Shown here: piece by piece, positions 1 to 8,825 of the stretch | Numbering within the stretch: the stretch's first letter is position 1 | Layout: each line of letters starts with the position of its first letter | NCBI GenBank assembly: GCA_003512955.1 | Contig: DOTG01000046.1 | Location: forward strand, 6,465 to 70,464 | Direction: 5' to 3' | Source: Marinilabiliales bacterium | GTDB lineage: Bacteria > Bacteroidota > Bacteroidia > Bacteroidales > SZUA-534 | DNA: 64,000 nt | Notes under the pieces: generated by a model | The model's input: the letters and a program-made list of their open reading frames with translations, nothing else | Databases searched by the model: none | Told to the model about the DNA's origin: nothing | Made by a program: the position numbers and the translations under genes

Positions 1-201
1 ATTGGGTTTCTGGCGGTAATAGCCCTCAAGTTCTTTGGTGTCAACGGCTCTCGAATCAAGGGTGAGCGTGTTTTTTTGAAGCAGATGCTGATCGCTGGTA
101 AGGGTGCGTGTAGGTTTACACCCCATTCCAATTGAGGCAAATAATACAATGATTACGATGAAACGAATTGATACTTTTCCCGAATATACCACAATACTCA
201 A
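1..201 (-). CDS. TamL/OMP85-like lipoprotein, N-terminal fragment
   Basis: Only the first 67 codons are in the window; the gene runs off the left edge. The minus-strand translation has a hydrophobic signal segment (FIVIIVLFASIG), a lipobox-like G-M-G-C with Cys at about residue 28, and then a segment ending LEGYYRQKPN. That segment resembles the start of the periplasmic region of Bacteroidota TamL/BamA-like outer-membrane assembly proteins (family recalled, not searched). There is no ATG before the signal segment: a stop codon lies just upstream of TTG at 199-201, so translation starts at this TTG or at GTG 190-192. The lipoprotein form would fit TamL, the lipidated TamA counterpart of this phylum. 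The call rests on a short stretch, so the family is likely but not certain. Confidence 0.55.
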   Translation of the reverse strand, partial: MSIVVYSGKVSIRFIVIIVLFASIGMGCKPTRTLTSDQHLLQKNTLTLDSRAVDTKELEGYYRQKPN

Positions 202-414
202 TTAATTATCGCAAATATAGCAATTCACCTATTACAAAGAGTGTGTTGTTGGTTATAAGTTAAGATGCGGGTTGCGGTTACTTTAAATACGGAAACCACG
301 GTACACCTGTAATGAATATGAAGATTTAGATCATTCATTTTAAAGAAGTAGCGCCGCGGTTAAATACCTCATTTTTAATATTAAACCGTTGAGTCAGGAA
401 ATCGCGGTTAGTAT

Positions 415-2037
415 TTAAAACCGCTGGGTAATACTAAAATAAATCCGCTCGTAGTTCCTGTTTTTTTCAAAAGTCCCTTCCACATTTAAGGAGCAGGAGA
501 GTTTTTTCATGATGCGCCAGGTCATATTTAATTCGGCCATATTCTGAATCAGCGGCGTTTCCTCGTTTGTAAATTTGTAATCGACAAACCGATAATTCAT
601 TGCTGCATAAAGTTTCCCCGGGACCACATCGCGCGAAAGGCCAAAACTATAAATAGAACCATTGATGTAACTCGTCTGCATCCATGTTGAGGTGAGGGTT
701 AGAACCGCGTTAATCCACGGCACATTGTTATAAGTAACATAGCCGTTTAAGTTTTTCGACGCCGTGTGATCCTGCCCGGTAGCACGATACCCTGCATTTA
801 CTCCTATCGAAACGGCATTCCAGGGATTGTATGTTACATGAACCGCGTACCCTTTCAACGAAGAGGCTTCCAGTAGCTGATCGATGATATTCTTGTAAGT
901 TTCGTAGTAAACAATGTTTTCGCGGGCACTGTACGAAGCGGTTAACGATAACTGCTTCGTTACTTTATATCGCAGCGAAAGGTATAGGTTAGAAAGCTTT
1001 GGCGAATAGTCCTGCACAAGCGAACTGTCCTGAGTGTTCAGTGTTTTGTTAAACAAGTCGAATTCAGCCGAACCAAAGAAATACAATTTTTTAAGTAAAG
1101 AATTGGTATGCTGCATATACACAAAGCGGCGGTCGGTGTTACCACCGTTTTGCTGCTCAACAAAAGCCAAACTGCTTTGCATGTTTCCCCACGATGCTTT
1201 AAAATCGTGGCCAAAATATCCCCCATATTGAAAAAGTTGGGCATTAAAACCATAATCATACGTATCGGGGCGGCAACCGGCAAAAGCTCCCAAGGTAAAC
1301 GCCTTAAATGTATTTTCGTATTGCATTCCATCAATGGCACCCACACTCGACAATCTGGGGTTAATTTTACGTCCAAACCACAGCGTGTTATTTTTATTGT
1401 GCTGATAATTAACAGCTAAACTGTATATTTTCAGGCCATTAAAAATATTATCCTGAATCTCGTTCCATTCCTTTGCTTTATGTGCAAAGGTGAGGTAGGT
1501 TTCGGTTGAAAACTTCGAATTTCCAATGTTTTGGGCATTTAACGATAAAGTATATCGCATCCGTTGCAAAGTTTCACTCTCATTGGAAAGATGCGTGTAT
1601 GAAGCCAAGGAAACCCGTCCATGTATGGTCTGTTTCGGAGGATTTGAACCCTCTTTATTTGTTTTTAACGAATCAGAAGGTCCGGTTACCTGAATTGCTT
1701 TTTTTTCTGTAACCGGTTCAACTTCATTTGTTTGAGTTGTTGTTTTGGGTTTCCCAAATAACGTGCTTCCAACCAAAAAGGGTGTAGAAGTAATCGAAAT
1801 ACATACACATGAAATGGATGAAAGCTCTTTAATAATCAAGGCAGGTTGTAAAAGCGATTCCTGCATAATAAACAACGTATCTCCGGCGGCTAAGGATTCG
1901 GTGGTTCGAAATTTCACATACACGTTTTGCGATGTAATAAACGATACTACTCCTTCCGGCAAGGCGGATTGCTGTTGCGCCGTCAAGGCCAATCCTGAAA
2001 AGAAAAATAGAACGGCTAATAAAAACAGTTGCTTCAT
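415..2037 (-). CDS. Outer-membrane beta-barrel protein of the multihaem cytochrome cluster
   Basis: A 540-residue protein with an Sec signal peptide (MKQLFLLAVLFFFSGLALTA), a short N-terminal soluble part (about residues 20-130) and then many alternating amphipathic strands ending in aromatic Phe (ITQRF), as expected of an outer-membrane barrel. It contains no CxxCH haem motif. It is the last gene of a five-gene minus-strand run and starts 9 nt after the stop of a 22-haem cytochrome. By analogy with MtrB-type porins, which hold a multihaem cytochrome in the outer membrane, it may be the sheath of an electron conduit; this is inference from gene order, and no sequence match to MtrB is claimed. 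A plain porin or substrate channel is the alternative. Confidence 0.7.
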   Translation of the reverse strand: MKQLFLLAVLFFFSGLALTAQQQSALPEGVVSFITSQNVYVKFRTTESLAAGDTLFIMQESLLQPALIIKELSSISCVCISITSTPFLVGSTLFGKPKTTTQTNEVEPVTEKKAIQVTGPSDSLKTNKEGSNPPKQTIHGRVSLASYTHLSNESETLQRMRYTLSLNAQNIGNSKFSTETYLTFAHKAKEWNEIQDNIFNGLKIYSLAVNYQHNKNNTLWFGRKINPRLSSVGAIDGMQYENTFKAFTLGAFAGCRPDTYDYGFNAQLFQYGGYFGHDFKASWGNMQSSLAFVEQQNGGNTDRRFVYMQHTNSLLKKLYFFGSAEFDLFNKTLNTQDSSLVQDYSPKLSNLYLSLRYKVTKQLSLTASYSARENIVYYETYKNIIDQLLEASSLKGYAVHVTYNPWNAVSIGVNAGYRATGQDHTASKNLNGYVTYNNVPWINAVLTLTSTWMQTSYINGSIYSFGLSRDVVPGKLYAAMNYRFVDYKFTNEETPLIQNMAELNMTWRIMKKLSCSLNVEGTFEKNRNYERIYFSITQRF

Positions 2038-2046
2038 AGTTCGGAA

Positions 2047-3795
2047 TTAATATTGCCGATAGGTTGGTTTTATACCCCCTTTTTTATCGGAACCATCCGG
2101 GTGGCAATTTAAACAGGCATTGCTTTCGTAAGTATAATCGTTTATTTCATCATGATCATTATCGGTTTCTGCTTTTGAGTGGCAACTGGTGGTGCAGGTA
2201 AAAACCGCAAAATTGGTTGGCTCCTTATGACAATCGGAGCATACGTTCCACTCTCCGTCGTGCTTGCCTGAATAAATGGGAAAATATTTTCCATCGTGGT
2301 TAAATGTTGAAGGTGTCCAAGCCGTCTGTGAATGGCACTCTTCGCAAGTGGTCGGGAATTGAGCCGCCGTATGCGATGGATTGGTTGATAGATTGAAATC
2401 CTGCGTATGACAGGTAAAACAGGATCGATCAGAATTGGTATAAACGCCATTGTGACAGGTAAAACAATCATTGGCAATGTTTCGATGGGCTCCCTGAAGC
2501 AAATAATAAGCATCGTGATTTGCAAAGGTTGCCGGTTTCCAATCTACACTCGTGGTATGACAAGCCGCACAATCGGTTGATATACCCAGCGACGTATGAT
2601 TTGGATTGGTTGTTTGGTTATAATTTGGTGTATGGCAACCAGAGCAAGTGTTAGGTGTTCCGCTGTATCCGTTGGTGTGGCAATCGGAACAATCGGTGGT
2701 GGTATGTGCCCCGGTTAATGGGAAAGCCGATTTGCTGTGATTGAAACTACCCTCTTCGGAGCCTGTGGGGTGGCAACTATAGCAAGCATCGCTGCTGTAA
2801 ATATACCCTCCTATTCCTCCATGTTCTTCATCCATGTCTCCCCTTTCGTGTTCATGACAGTTGATGCAAGAAAACTCCGCATAATTTGAAGGATTGGTAT
2901 GGCAATCAGCACAACTATTCCATTCCCCACGGTGTTCCCCTGAATATATTGGGAAATAAGCAGCATCATGGCTCCGGTATTCGGCTGGCTTCCATCCGGG
3001 ATTTGTGGTATGGCAATCGGTACATTGGGTAGTAAAATTAAGGGCTATGTGGCTGGGATTTGTTGTGCTTTCATAATCGGTTTGGTGGCACGAAACACAT
3101 GCCGAAGGAATTTTTGAATAACTACCTGAAGTATGGCAAGCCCGACAATCATCAATGGCATGTCCTCCTGTTAAAGGAAAAAAGTTATGGTTAATTCCGG
3201 CCCCACTCCACGTAAACACATTCATATTGTGGCAATCGGTACATTGGGTAGAATAGTTACTTGCCACATGATTGGGCTGGGTGGCAGCCAGGTAATCGTC
3301 CTTGTGACAGTCGTAGCAGGCAATTCCCAAAGGATCAAACCTCAACACCGAAGTCAGGGGAACCGTCGAAAGCATATTTTTATGGCAATCGCGGCAATCG
3401 GCACTGGCATGTGGCCCTATCAAAGGAAAACGGCTTTGTTGGTGCAGTTGGGTAATATTTGCCACAATCCAGGAGTTTGGGGTATGGCAACGGGCACATT
3501 CTGTACCTACCGTTTGTTCGTGAACATCGGTATGACAATCGGCACATTGTGAGGGTGCTTTGTTAAATTCCAGCGTTTTGTGGCATTCCTTGCATGATAC
3601 CTGCTGATGTTGACCCACCAAGGGGAAATTTGTGGAACGATGGCTAAATAACATCGTTTCTGAATTAACGTTCCATCCATCCGTTTTATGACAGTCGGTA
3701 CAACTGATATCAAAAGCAGCCCCATGGGGCGATGTTTGGCCAAACAGACTTACTGAAAGTATTATTGACCCGATGATAGATGACAGTTTTCGCAT
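2047..3795 (-). CDS. Multihaem c-type cytochrome, about 22 haem sites
   Basis: A 582-residue exported protein (signal peptide MRKLSSIIGSIILSVSLFGQ) with 21 CxxCH motifs and one CX3CH motif (CTTSCH, near residue 535), the latter a rarer form of haem attachment site. About seven copies of a module of the form H-x(5-7)-FP-[LI]-x-G-x-H-x(4-7)-C-x-x-C-H recur through the chain, with the spaced histidines as likely distal haem ligands. It should be a periplasmic or outer-membrane electron wire. The start overlaps the end of the upstream 20-haem gene by 34 nt in another frame, which suggests coupled translation. There is no recognisable catalytic domain, so a pure electron-transfer role is favoured over a reductase. 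Confidence 0.9.
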   Translation of the reverse strand: MRKLSSIIGSIILSVSLFGQTSPHGAAFDISCTDCHKTDGWNVNSETMLFSHRSTNFPLVGQHQQVSCKECHKTLEFNKAPSQCADCHTDVHEQTVGTECARCHTPNSWIVANITQLHQQSRFPLIGPHASADCRDCHKNMLSTVPLTSVLRFDPLGIACYDCHKDDYLAATQPNHVASNYSTQCTDCHNMNVFTWSGAGINHNFFPLTGGHAIDDCRACHTSGSYSKIPSACVSCHQTDYESTTNPSHIALNFTTQCTDCHTTNPGWKPAEYRSHDAAYFPIYSGEHRGEWNSCADCHTNPSNYAEFSCINCHEHERGDMDEEHGGIGGYIYSSDACYSCHPTGSEEGSFNHSKSAFPLTGAHTTTDCSDCHTNGYSGTPNTCSGCHTPNYNQTTNPNHTSLGISTDCAACHTTSVDWKPATFANHDAYYLLQGAHRNIANDCFTCHNGVYTNSDRSCFTCHTQDFNLSTNPSHTAAQFPTTCEECHSQTAWTPSTFNHDGKYFPIYSGKHDGEWNVCSDCHKEPTNFAVFTCTTSCHSKAETDNDHDEINDYTYESNACLNCHPDGSDKKGGIKPTYRQY

Positions 3796-5384
3796 TTGAA
3801 TTCTTTTATTTTGTATAAAACAAATGTTGCCCCCTCTTGGGTGGTCTCTTTATGGCATTTATAACAAGCTACCTGAAGATGCTTTCCATCAAGTATAAAT
3901 TGCGTTGTATTGTGGTCGAACTTTGTGGCCGGTTTGAACGATTCCTGATTGTGGCACCTGGTGCATTCGGTAACTCCATCTCTTTCAAATTGTTTCCAAT
4001 GAATGTCCTTGTGGCAGTTCGTACAATCCATCGATAATCCGGCAAATTTTTGGTTGGCATGGCCTTGTTTTTCTTTATTGAAATGGCATTCGCGGCAATC
4101 CTGTCTGGAATGTGCCCCTTGAAGCCCGAACCGGGTTTTGGTATGATCAAAACGGACGGTTCTCCAATGGGTGGTACTATGGCAGGCTTCACAATTCTTT
4201 TCAGGATAATATTTCGCATCAATAAAATCCTTATGGATATTGTCATGACAATCAATGCAGTTCGTACCAATGGCTTTAAATTCCCATTTCTCGGTCTTTT
4301 TATGACACTCGAAACAAGGGGTTGCTATATGGGCTCCTTTCAGTGGAAATATCCCTTGATTGTGCTGTTCCAAGGTATAGGAGAATTCGTTAAATCCTTT
4401 AACCGTATGGCACCCGGAGCAGTCAGGCGATTTCCCGTTTTTAACAAACTGTTGGCGGTGATAGTCGGTATGGCAATCGGTACATTGGCTGTGTGGCAAA
4501 GGGGTGGTGAGTTTTTGTTTATGGCACGATTTGCAGGTCACCTGTTGATGTTTCCCCTCAAGCTTAAAATCGGTTTTATTGTGGTCGAAGCCGGATGAGC
4601 TTCCGGCTACTTTAAATGATTCATTCGTATGGCAATCGGTACATTTCTGCCCAAATTTATTGTTATGTACATCTTTGTGGCAATTGGTACAATGAGTGGC
4701 AACAACTCCGGCAAATTGCTGGAACTTTTGGCCATTCCTGGTTGATGTTTTATGGCAGCCAGTACAGGCAACCACTTGATGTTTTCCTAATAAAGGGTAT
4801 TTGGTCTTTTGGTGATCAAATTTTGTGGCGGGTTTAAAACTTTCGGCATTGTGACAATTCTCGCAATCCGTCGGAAGTGTTTGCTGATGGTAGTCGGCAT
4901 GGCAAGCCAAACATTCGGTTTTCAATCCCAAATAGGTGAAGCTTTTAGCTTTTATCTTCTCATCTGAAATATGGGCTGGTTTGTGGCAATCGGTACAATT
5001 CTTCTTACTATGGGCGCCAACCAAGGGGTAACCTGTTAACTGGTGATTAAACGTTGGGGTTTCGAACCGCACAATCTGAAAATTCAGTCCATTGTGTTCG
5101 CTATGACAAGTAATACATTCTTTCCCCGAAACTTCCGGTGAAGCGTGAAACCCTTTTTTTACCGTAATCCGGGCATTCAATTCGGTATGACAGGCCAAAC
5201 ATTTTTCATTGGAAACCTTCTCCCCCAAAACATGGCATTGGGTACAATTCGACATCCCCTCAAGATGAGCATGTACTTTTGTTAATGCCCCGGGCGAAAT
5301 CTGTGCCATAGCAACTATGTTCACAAAGAGGCTTAACAAAGCCGATACTATGGCTGTTTTCAGGTTCAATACCGTCATCTTCAT
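3762..5384 (-). CDS. Multihaem c-type cytochrome, 20 haem sites
   Basis: A 540-residue exported cytochrome with a hydrophobic signal segment in the first 28 residues ending AMAQ, and 20 CxxCH motifs. Its backbone is a repeated module F-D-H-x-x-T-x-[FY]-x-L-x-G-[KA]-H-x(4)-C-x-x-C-H, seen about six times (for example FDHQKTKYPLLGKH and FDHNKTDFKLEGKH), so the protein looks built by duplication of a two- to three-haem unit. The same module, more diverged, occurs in the next gene. It is the third of five genes in the cluster, 10 nt after the oxidoreductase gene. Expected role: periplasmic transfer of electrons from the membrane cytochrome b towards the cell surface (inference from context). Confidence 0.9.
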   Translation of the reverse strand: MKMTVLNLKTAIVSALLSLFVNIVAMAQISPGALTKVHAHLEGMSNCTQCHVLGEKVSNEKCLACHTELNARITVKKGFHASPEVSGKECITCHSEHNGLNFQIVRFETPTFNHQLTGYPLVGAHSKKNCTDCHKPAHISDEKIKAKSFTYLGLKTECLACHADYHQQTLPTDCENCHNAESFKPATKFDHQKTKYPLLGKHQVVACTGCHKTSTRNGQKFQQFAGVVATHCTNCHKDVHNNKFGQKCTDCHTNESFKVAGSSSGFDHNKTDFKLEGKHQQVTCKSCHKQKLTTPLPHSQCTDCHTDYHRQQFVKNGKSPDCSGCHTVKGFNEFSYTLEQHNQGIFPLKGAHIATPCFECHKKTEKWEFKAIGTNCIDCHDNIHKDFIDAKYYPEKNCEACHSTTHWRTVRFDHTKTRFGLQGAHSRQDCRECHFNKEKQGHANQKFAGLSMDCTNCHKDIHWKQFERDGVTECTRCHNQESFKPATKFDHNTTQFILDGKHLQVACYKCHKETTQEGATFVLYKIKEFKCENCHLSSGQ

Positions 5385-5394
5385 TCTTGTACAG

Positions 5395-6744
5395 TTAATT
5401 GTTGTGTTTTAGAAAAACATCCCCAAACTTTTTGGTAATATGGATACCTGCCTTTTGTAAGAACTCGGTGGGTAATTCACCACCCGCAAAAATATACACC
5501 AAATCATTTTTTAAGGTCTTTTCGTCCCCTTCGGGAGAGGATAGTATTACAGCATCTTTATGAATGGAAACCGGATTTGTTTTGAAAAGTACATTTATGG
5601 TTCCAGCAGCCACCGCTTCGTTTATTTTTTCGCTGTTTTTGGGTTTCAGCCGGTTGAATTGTTCGTTCCTGTACGAAAGCGAAACACGGTTGCCTCCGGC
5701 CAACAGCAGAGCCGACTCAATGGCGGAATCGCCGCCGCCTACAATCAAAATATCTTTGCCTTGAATATCTTCGGGTTCCAAAAGCCGGTATGCAACCTTT
5801 TCCTGTATCTCGCCCGGAATTCCTAACTTCCGGGGTGTACCTCTACGTCCTATTGCCAGCAACACATTTTTAGCCGTAAGTGTATCACCGGTTAAAGTAG
5901 CAATGGTAAAATGTCCATCACTAGGAGTTATAGATTCCACTTTGGTGTTTTCGCGAATAGAAATCTGATTTTTCTGCAACACATCTTTCCACAAGCCGAG
6001 CAATTCCGATTTGCTGGTTTCAAATAATTTTACCTTTCCATACAGGGGAATTTCCATGGGCGAGGTCATCACAATTTTTTGCCGGGGAAAAGTATAAACG
6101 GTTCCACCCAAAGTATCTTGATCTACAGTTAAGAAGTTGAGATGGTGTTTTTTAGCTGTTAACGAAGCAGAAATCCCCGCAGGTCCGGCACCAATTATAA
6201 CCAGATCGTAGGTGGCCGAATGGTTCTTTTTCAATGTTTTTGCAAGATTTTCTACCGCCTGCTTGCCTTGTTCAACCGCGTTTTTTATCAAACCCATCCC
6301 TCCCAGTTCGCCCGCAATGAAAATCCCATCGACATTGGTTTCAAAATTCTGATTGATATGGGGTAGGTCCACACCCCTTTTCTCGGTGCCGATACATAAA
6401 GTGATGGCCTGTGTGGGGCAGGCATGAAAACAGGCTCCATGGCCGATACAAACCGAAGCATTGATGGTAGTAGCTTTCCCGTTGCGGATTCCAAGAATAT
6501 CTTTTTCAGGGCATGCCGCTACACAGGCTCCGGTGGCAATACAACTATTTACATCAATTACCGGATGGAGCGATACGGGTTCGTACATCCCTTCTAGTTT
6601 TGCCTTAGCTATTTTTTTTTCTACCGCCAGTGAATTTCTTTTCTGCTTTCTTAAATAAAGGAAAACAATCAAAAAGCAGAAGAGAATGACAGCCGAATAA
6701 ATAATCGTTTTTTCAATTAGTTGTTCCATAATTAAAATATCCAT
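5395..6744 (-). CDS. Membrane-anchored ferredoxin/thioredoxin-reductase-like flavoprotein
   Basis: A 449-residue protein: an N-terminal transmembrane helix (about 13-30), two ferredoxin-like segments (C68/C74/C78 and C99/C105/C109, each followed by Pro), then a two-nucleotide-domain flavoprotein with FAD motif GAGPAG at 185-190 and NAD(P)H motif GGGDS at 336-340. Each iron-sulphur segment reads C-x5-C-x3-C-P: the usual second Cys of CxxCxxCxxxCP is Thr71 in the first and His102 in the second. I recall this pattern from relatives, so it may be a family trait. The thioredoxin-reductase redox CxxC is absent. It probably passes electrons between NAD(P)H and the membrane cytochrome b encoded just upstream. 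The first ATG overlaps the upstream gene by 13 nt; an ATG at 6729 is an alternative start. Confidence 0.8.
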   Translation of the reverse strand: MDILIMEQLIEKTIIYSAVILFCFLIVFLYLRKQKRNSLAVEKKIAKAKLEGMYEPVSLHPVIDVNSCIATGACVAACPEKDILGIRNGKATTINASVCIGHGACFHACPTQAITLCIGTEKRGVDLPHINQNFETNVDGIFIAGELGGMGLIKNAVEQGKQAVENLAKTLKKNHSATYDLVIIGAGPAGISASLTAKKHHLNFLTVDQDTLGGTVYTFPRQKIVMTSPMEIPLYGKVKLFETSKSELLGLWKDVLQKNQISIRENTKVESITPSDGHFTIATLTGDTLTAKNVLLAIGRRGTPRKLGIPGEIQEKVAYRLLEPEDIQGKDILIVGGGDSAIESALLLAGGNRVSLSYRNEQFNRLKPKNSEKINEAVAAGTINVLFKTNPVSIHKDAVILSSPEGDEKTLKNDLVYIFAGGELPTEFLQKAGIHITKKFGDVFLKHNN

Positions 6745-7601
6745 TTATAACCAAAAGCAAGGGTTACGCCCACATGAATAACCATGATAACTAACATAAC
6801 TATAGCAAAAGGAAGATGGGCCACATGCCAGTATTTAAAGAGGTTTTGCATAGTTACCAACCTATCAATCCTCCGGTTTAGCGAAATATCGTTCTTTACC
6901 ATGGTAAGCACTTGCCGGTATTGTTTTTTTGGGAGGTTGTTGTTTTTTAATACCTCTTTTACCCGGGCAATAGTTCTCCGATCTTCCTTGTATTTGCGGA
7001 GGGTACGTTTTATCCAATTGCTATCATAAATTTCTACTCTTTTTTTAGTGGCATCTATAATTATCTGGTAACTCTGTTCATCCATTTGAAATGATGCATG
7101 CAAAACGGCCCCCAGGTCCGATTTCAAATCGCGTACTTCACTCAGGCTAAGCTCCCGCCCTTCAATAGTCCGGGGTATCTGGATATAAATAAAACGCCCG
7201 ATGATCCCGCTAAGGAAAACAGCTACCATGCTCCAGAAACTGATGGCTACCAAACCTCCAAATTTAAAAGCCGTATGAAAAAGCACCAAAATAGGGCCCA
7301 GCGTGCAAAGAAAAATATGGAATTCGAGCCAATGTTTAAGGATGCCCCATCTTGAGAATATCCGGTATCTTTTCCGGATCATATACAACGAAACCCCCAA
7401 CAACATGGCAAAGGAACCGATGATTCCCAATCCATGTCCCATGCCTCCGCTAGGTTTAAGAACGGAATGTTCCGGATGAAAAACCCGTTCTTCTAAGGAA
7501 ATTTTATAATAGGAAATGCCTTTATTTATAAGAAAAACCAATGTCAGCAAAACTATTAATGATAAAACTAAAAGATAGATACGATGGGCTGTTTGTGACA
7601 T
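6732..7601 (-). CDS. Dihaem cytochrome b-like integral membrane protein
   Basis: A 289-residue protein with about five membrane helices (roughly 8-26, 57-75, 92-112, 116-138, 262-283) and a charged soluble insert at 139-253. Two helices carry histidine pairs with the same spacing, H95/H109 and H262/H276, 14 residues apart in each. That is the arrangement used in cytochrome b proteins to hold two stacked haems across the membrane, so a transmembrane electron path is likely. H56 and H259 are further candidates. It is the first gene of the five-gene run that continues with a flavoprotein, two multihaem cytochromes and a barrel. Quinol oxidation or reduction is plausible, but no quinone site can be named from sequence. 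Confidence 0.75.
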   Translation of the reverse strand: MSQTAHRIYLLVLSLIVLLTLVFLINKGISYYKISLEERVFHPEHSVLKPSGGMGHGLGIIGSFAMLLGVSLYMIRKRYRIFSRWGILKHWLEFHIFLCTLGPILVLFHTAFKFGGLVAISFWSMVAVFLSGIIGRFIYIQIPRTIEGRELSLSEVRDLKSDLGAVLHASFQMDEQSYQIIIDATKKRVEIYDSNWIKRTLRKYKEDRRTIARVKEVLKNNNLPKKQYRQVLTMVKNDISLNRRIDRLVTMQNLFKYWHVAHLPFAIVMLVIMVIHVGVTLAFGYKWIF

Positions 7602-8008
7602 AATTATTTGCTTTTCAGTTCGTCGGGTTGAACGGGTAATTCAATCAAATCACTATTTTTTACAAAAATGGTCGAAAAATTGCATTTATGAACAATTATT
7701 TTTCACTACAATAATATAAACAATCATCCAGAAATAGTACGGTTAAACCTTATTTATATTGCCTTTTACCCCTGATTAGTCAAAAATCTAAACCAATTTC
7801 GATTTAAAAGTTATAGATTTTAAAACAAAAGTAATACCTAGTGTCATGCCAAATATAAAAAGACGGGTAATATTCACCCGGTGACTTTTCAATTTTAGCA
7901 TTATGCTTAATATTCACACCCAAAGTCACCGGGTGAATTGATGCAAAATATATCTTTTAAGCATAGCCGCACTGCCTTTTATTGATTCGAGGGTTTTTAT
8001 AAAAGCGG
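7602..8008. other. Intergenic region of 407 bp
   Basis: It lies between the start of the cytochrome b gene and the end of the NYN gene, both on the minus strand. It must hold the promoter of the five-gene electron-transfer run, but no clear TAnnTTTG box was found. Its main content is the inverted palindrome pair at 7873-7937. No convincing open reading frame was seen. Confidence 0.5.
7873..7937. repeat. REP/BIME-like inverted palindrome pair, copy 1
   Basis: Arms TTCACCCGGTGACTTT (7873-7888) and AAAGTCACCGGGTGAA (7922-7937) are perfect 16-nt inverted copies separated by 33 nt. Each arm is itself a near-palindrome (TCACC-C-GGTGA). The spacer holds a further small dyad AGCAT-T-ATGCT. A second element of the same design, sharing the core AAGTCAC-S-GGGTGA, lies at 24401-24471. 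Two opposed short palindromes form the layout of bacterial interspersed mosaic elements, whose REP palindromes are moved by RAYT transposases; a broken RAYT gene lies at 12447-12656. It could also act as a bidirectional hairpin at the transcript end of the NYN gene. Confidence 0.6.
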
Positions 8009-8761
8009 CTACCTCCGTATCCTCACATAATTGTGTTTGATGTGCGATTTCTCCACATCCCGTTCGTCGATTTCAAAATGGTCGCTTAATGATTTAATGA
8101 GTGGGGTCAGCTTTGAGAACCCGTAATTTCTTGGATCAAAATCAGGTTTCTTTTTAATAATAAATGCACCTACCTCGGCCAAAAAAGCCCAACCGTCATC
8201 ATCGGCCAAATCCTCAACCGAGTTTTTCAGCAATTGGATAAACGCGTGGTCAATGGAATCAACTTTGGTAACCTCCGATGAAGCAGGAGCTGCTACGGTT
8301 GCAGGCTTCACCGTTTCTTTGGCTCCAATAATCTCGATATAAATAAACTTGTCGCAGGCTACAATAAACGGATTGGGAGTTTTTTTCTCACCAATACCAA
8401 TAACCAACATGCCCGATTCACGCAAACGGATGGCCAGGCGCGTAAAATCGCTATCGCTGGAAACCAGGCAAAACCCATCTACCTTCTGGCTGTGCAGAAT
8501 ATCCATGGCATCAATAATCATGGCCGAATCGGTGGCATTTTTCCCGGTTGTGTAACTGTATTGTTGAATAGGTGTGATGGCATGTTCCAGCAATGCAGGC
8601 TTCCAACCAGAAACCGTGGGTTTGGTCCAATCGCCATAAATACGTTTGATGGAGGGCAAGCCAAGTTTGGCAATCTCATCGAGCATCCCTTTAATGTTGG
8701 AATAGGGGATGTTATCGGCGTCAATCAGTACGGCTAGTTTCAAATCACTTTTTTCGCTCAT
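8009..8761 (-). CDS. NYN-domain (LabA/DUF88-like) protein with C-terminal OST-HTH/LOTUS domain
   Basis: A 250-residue protein from the chosen start (MSEKSDLK...); an ATG at 8803 would add 14 residues of low-complexity sequence. The N-terminal NYN (PIN-like) fold is shown by acidic motifs LIDADN, TDSAMIIDAMD and SSDSDF, which form the metal site of this ribonuclease-like family. The C-terminal part (about 175-250, ending HIKHNYVRIRR) matches the OST-HTH/LOTUS type found behind NYN domains. Expected role: RNA binding and cleavage in the cytoplasm; no target can be inferred. It stands alone on the minus strand. Confidence 0.85.
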   Translation of the reverse strand: MSEKSDLKLAVLIDADNIPYSNIKGMLDEIAKLGLPSIKRIYGDWTKPTVSGWKPALLEHAITPIQQYSYTTGKNATDSAMIIDAMDILHSQKVDGFCLVSSDSDFTRLAIRLRESGMLVIGIGEKKTPNPFIVACDKFIYIEIIGAKETVKPATVAAPASSEVTKVDSIDHAFIQLLKNSVEDLADDDGWAFLAEVGAFIIKKKPDFDPRNYGFSKLTPLIKSLSDHFEIDERDVEKSHIKHNYVRIRR

Positions 8762-8825
8762 AATGGGTTTCTGTTTTTTTTGAAAGGCTGTTATACATGC
8801 CATCCATCGGGAACATTCGTTCCTT

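Noticed and set aside
3187..4598. Long plus-strand frames opposite the multihaem cytochromes (for example 3187-3552 and 4050-4598)
   Set aside because: They arise from the repetitive complementary codons of CxxCH-rich genes; the minus-strand products have signal peptides and regular haem motifs.
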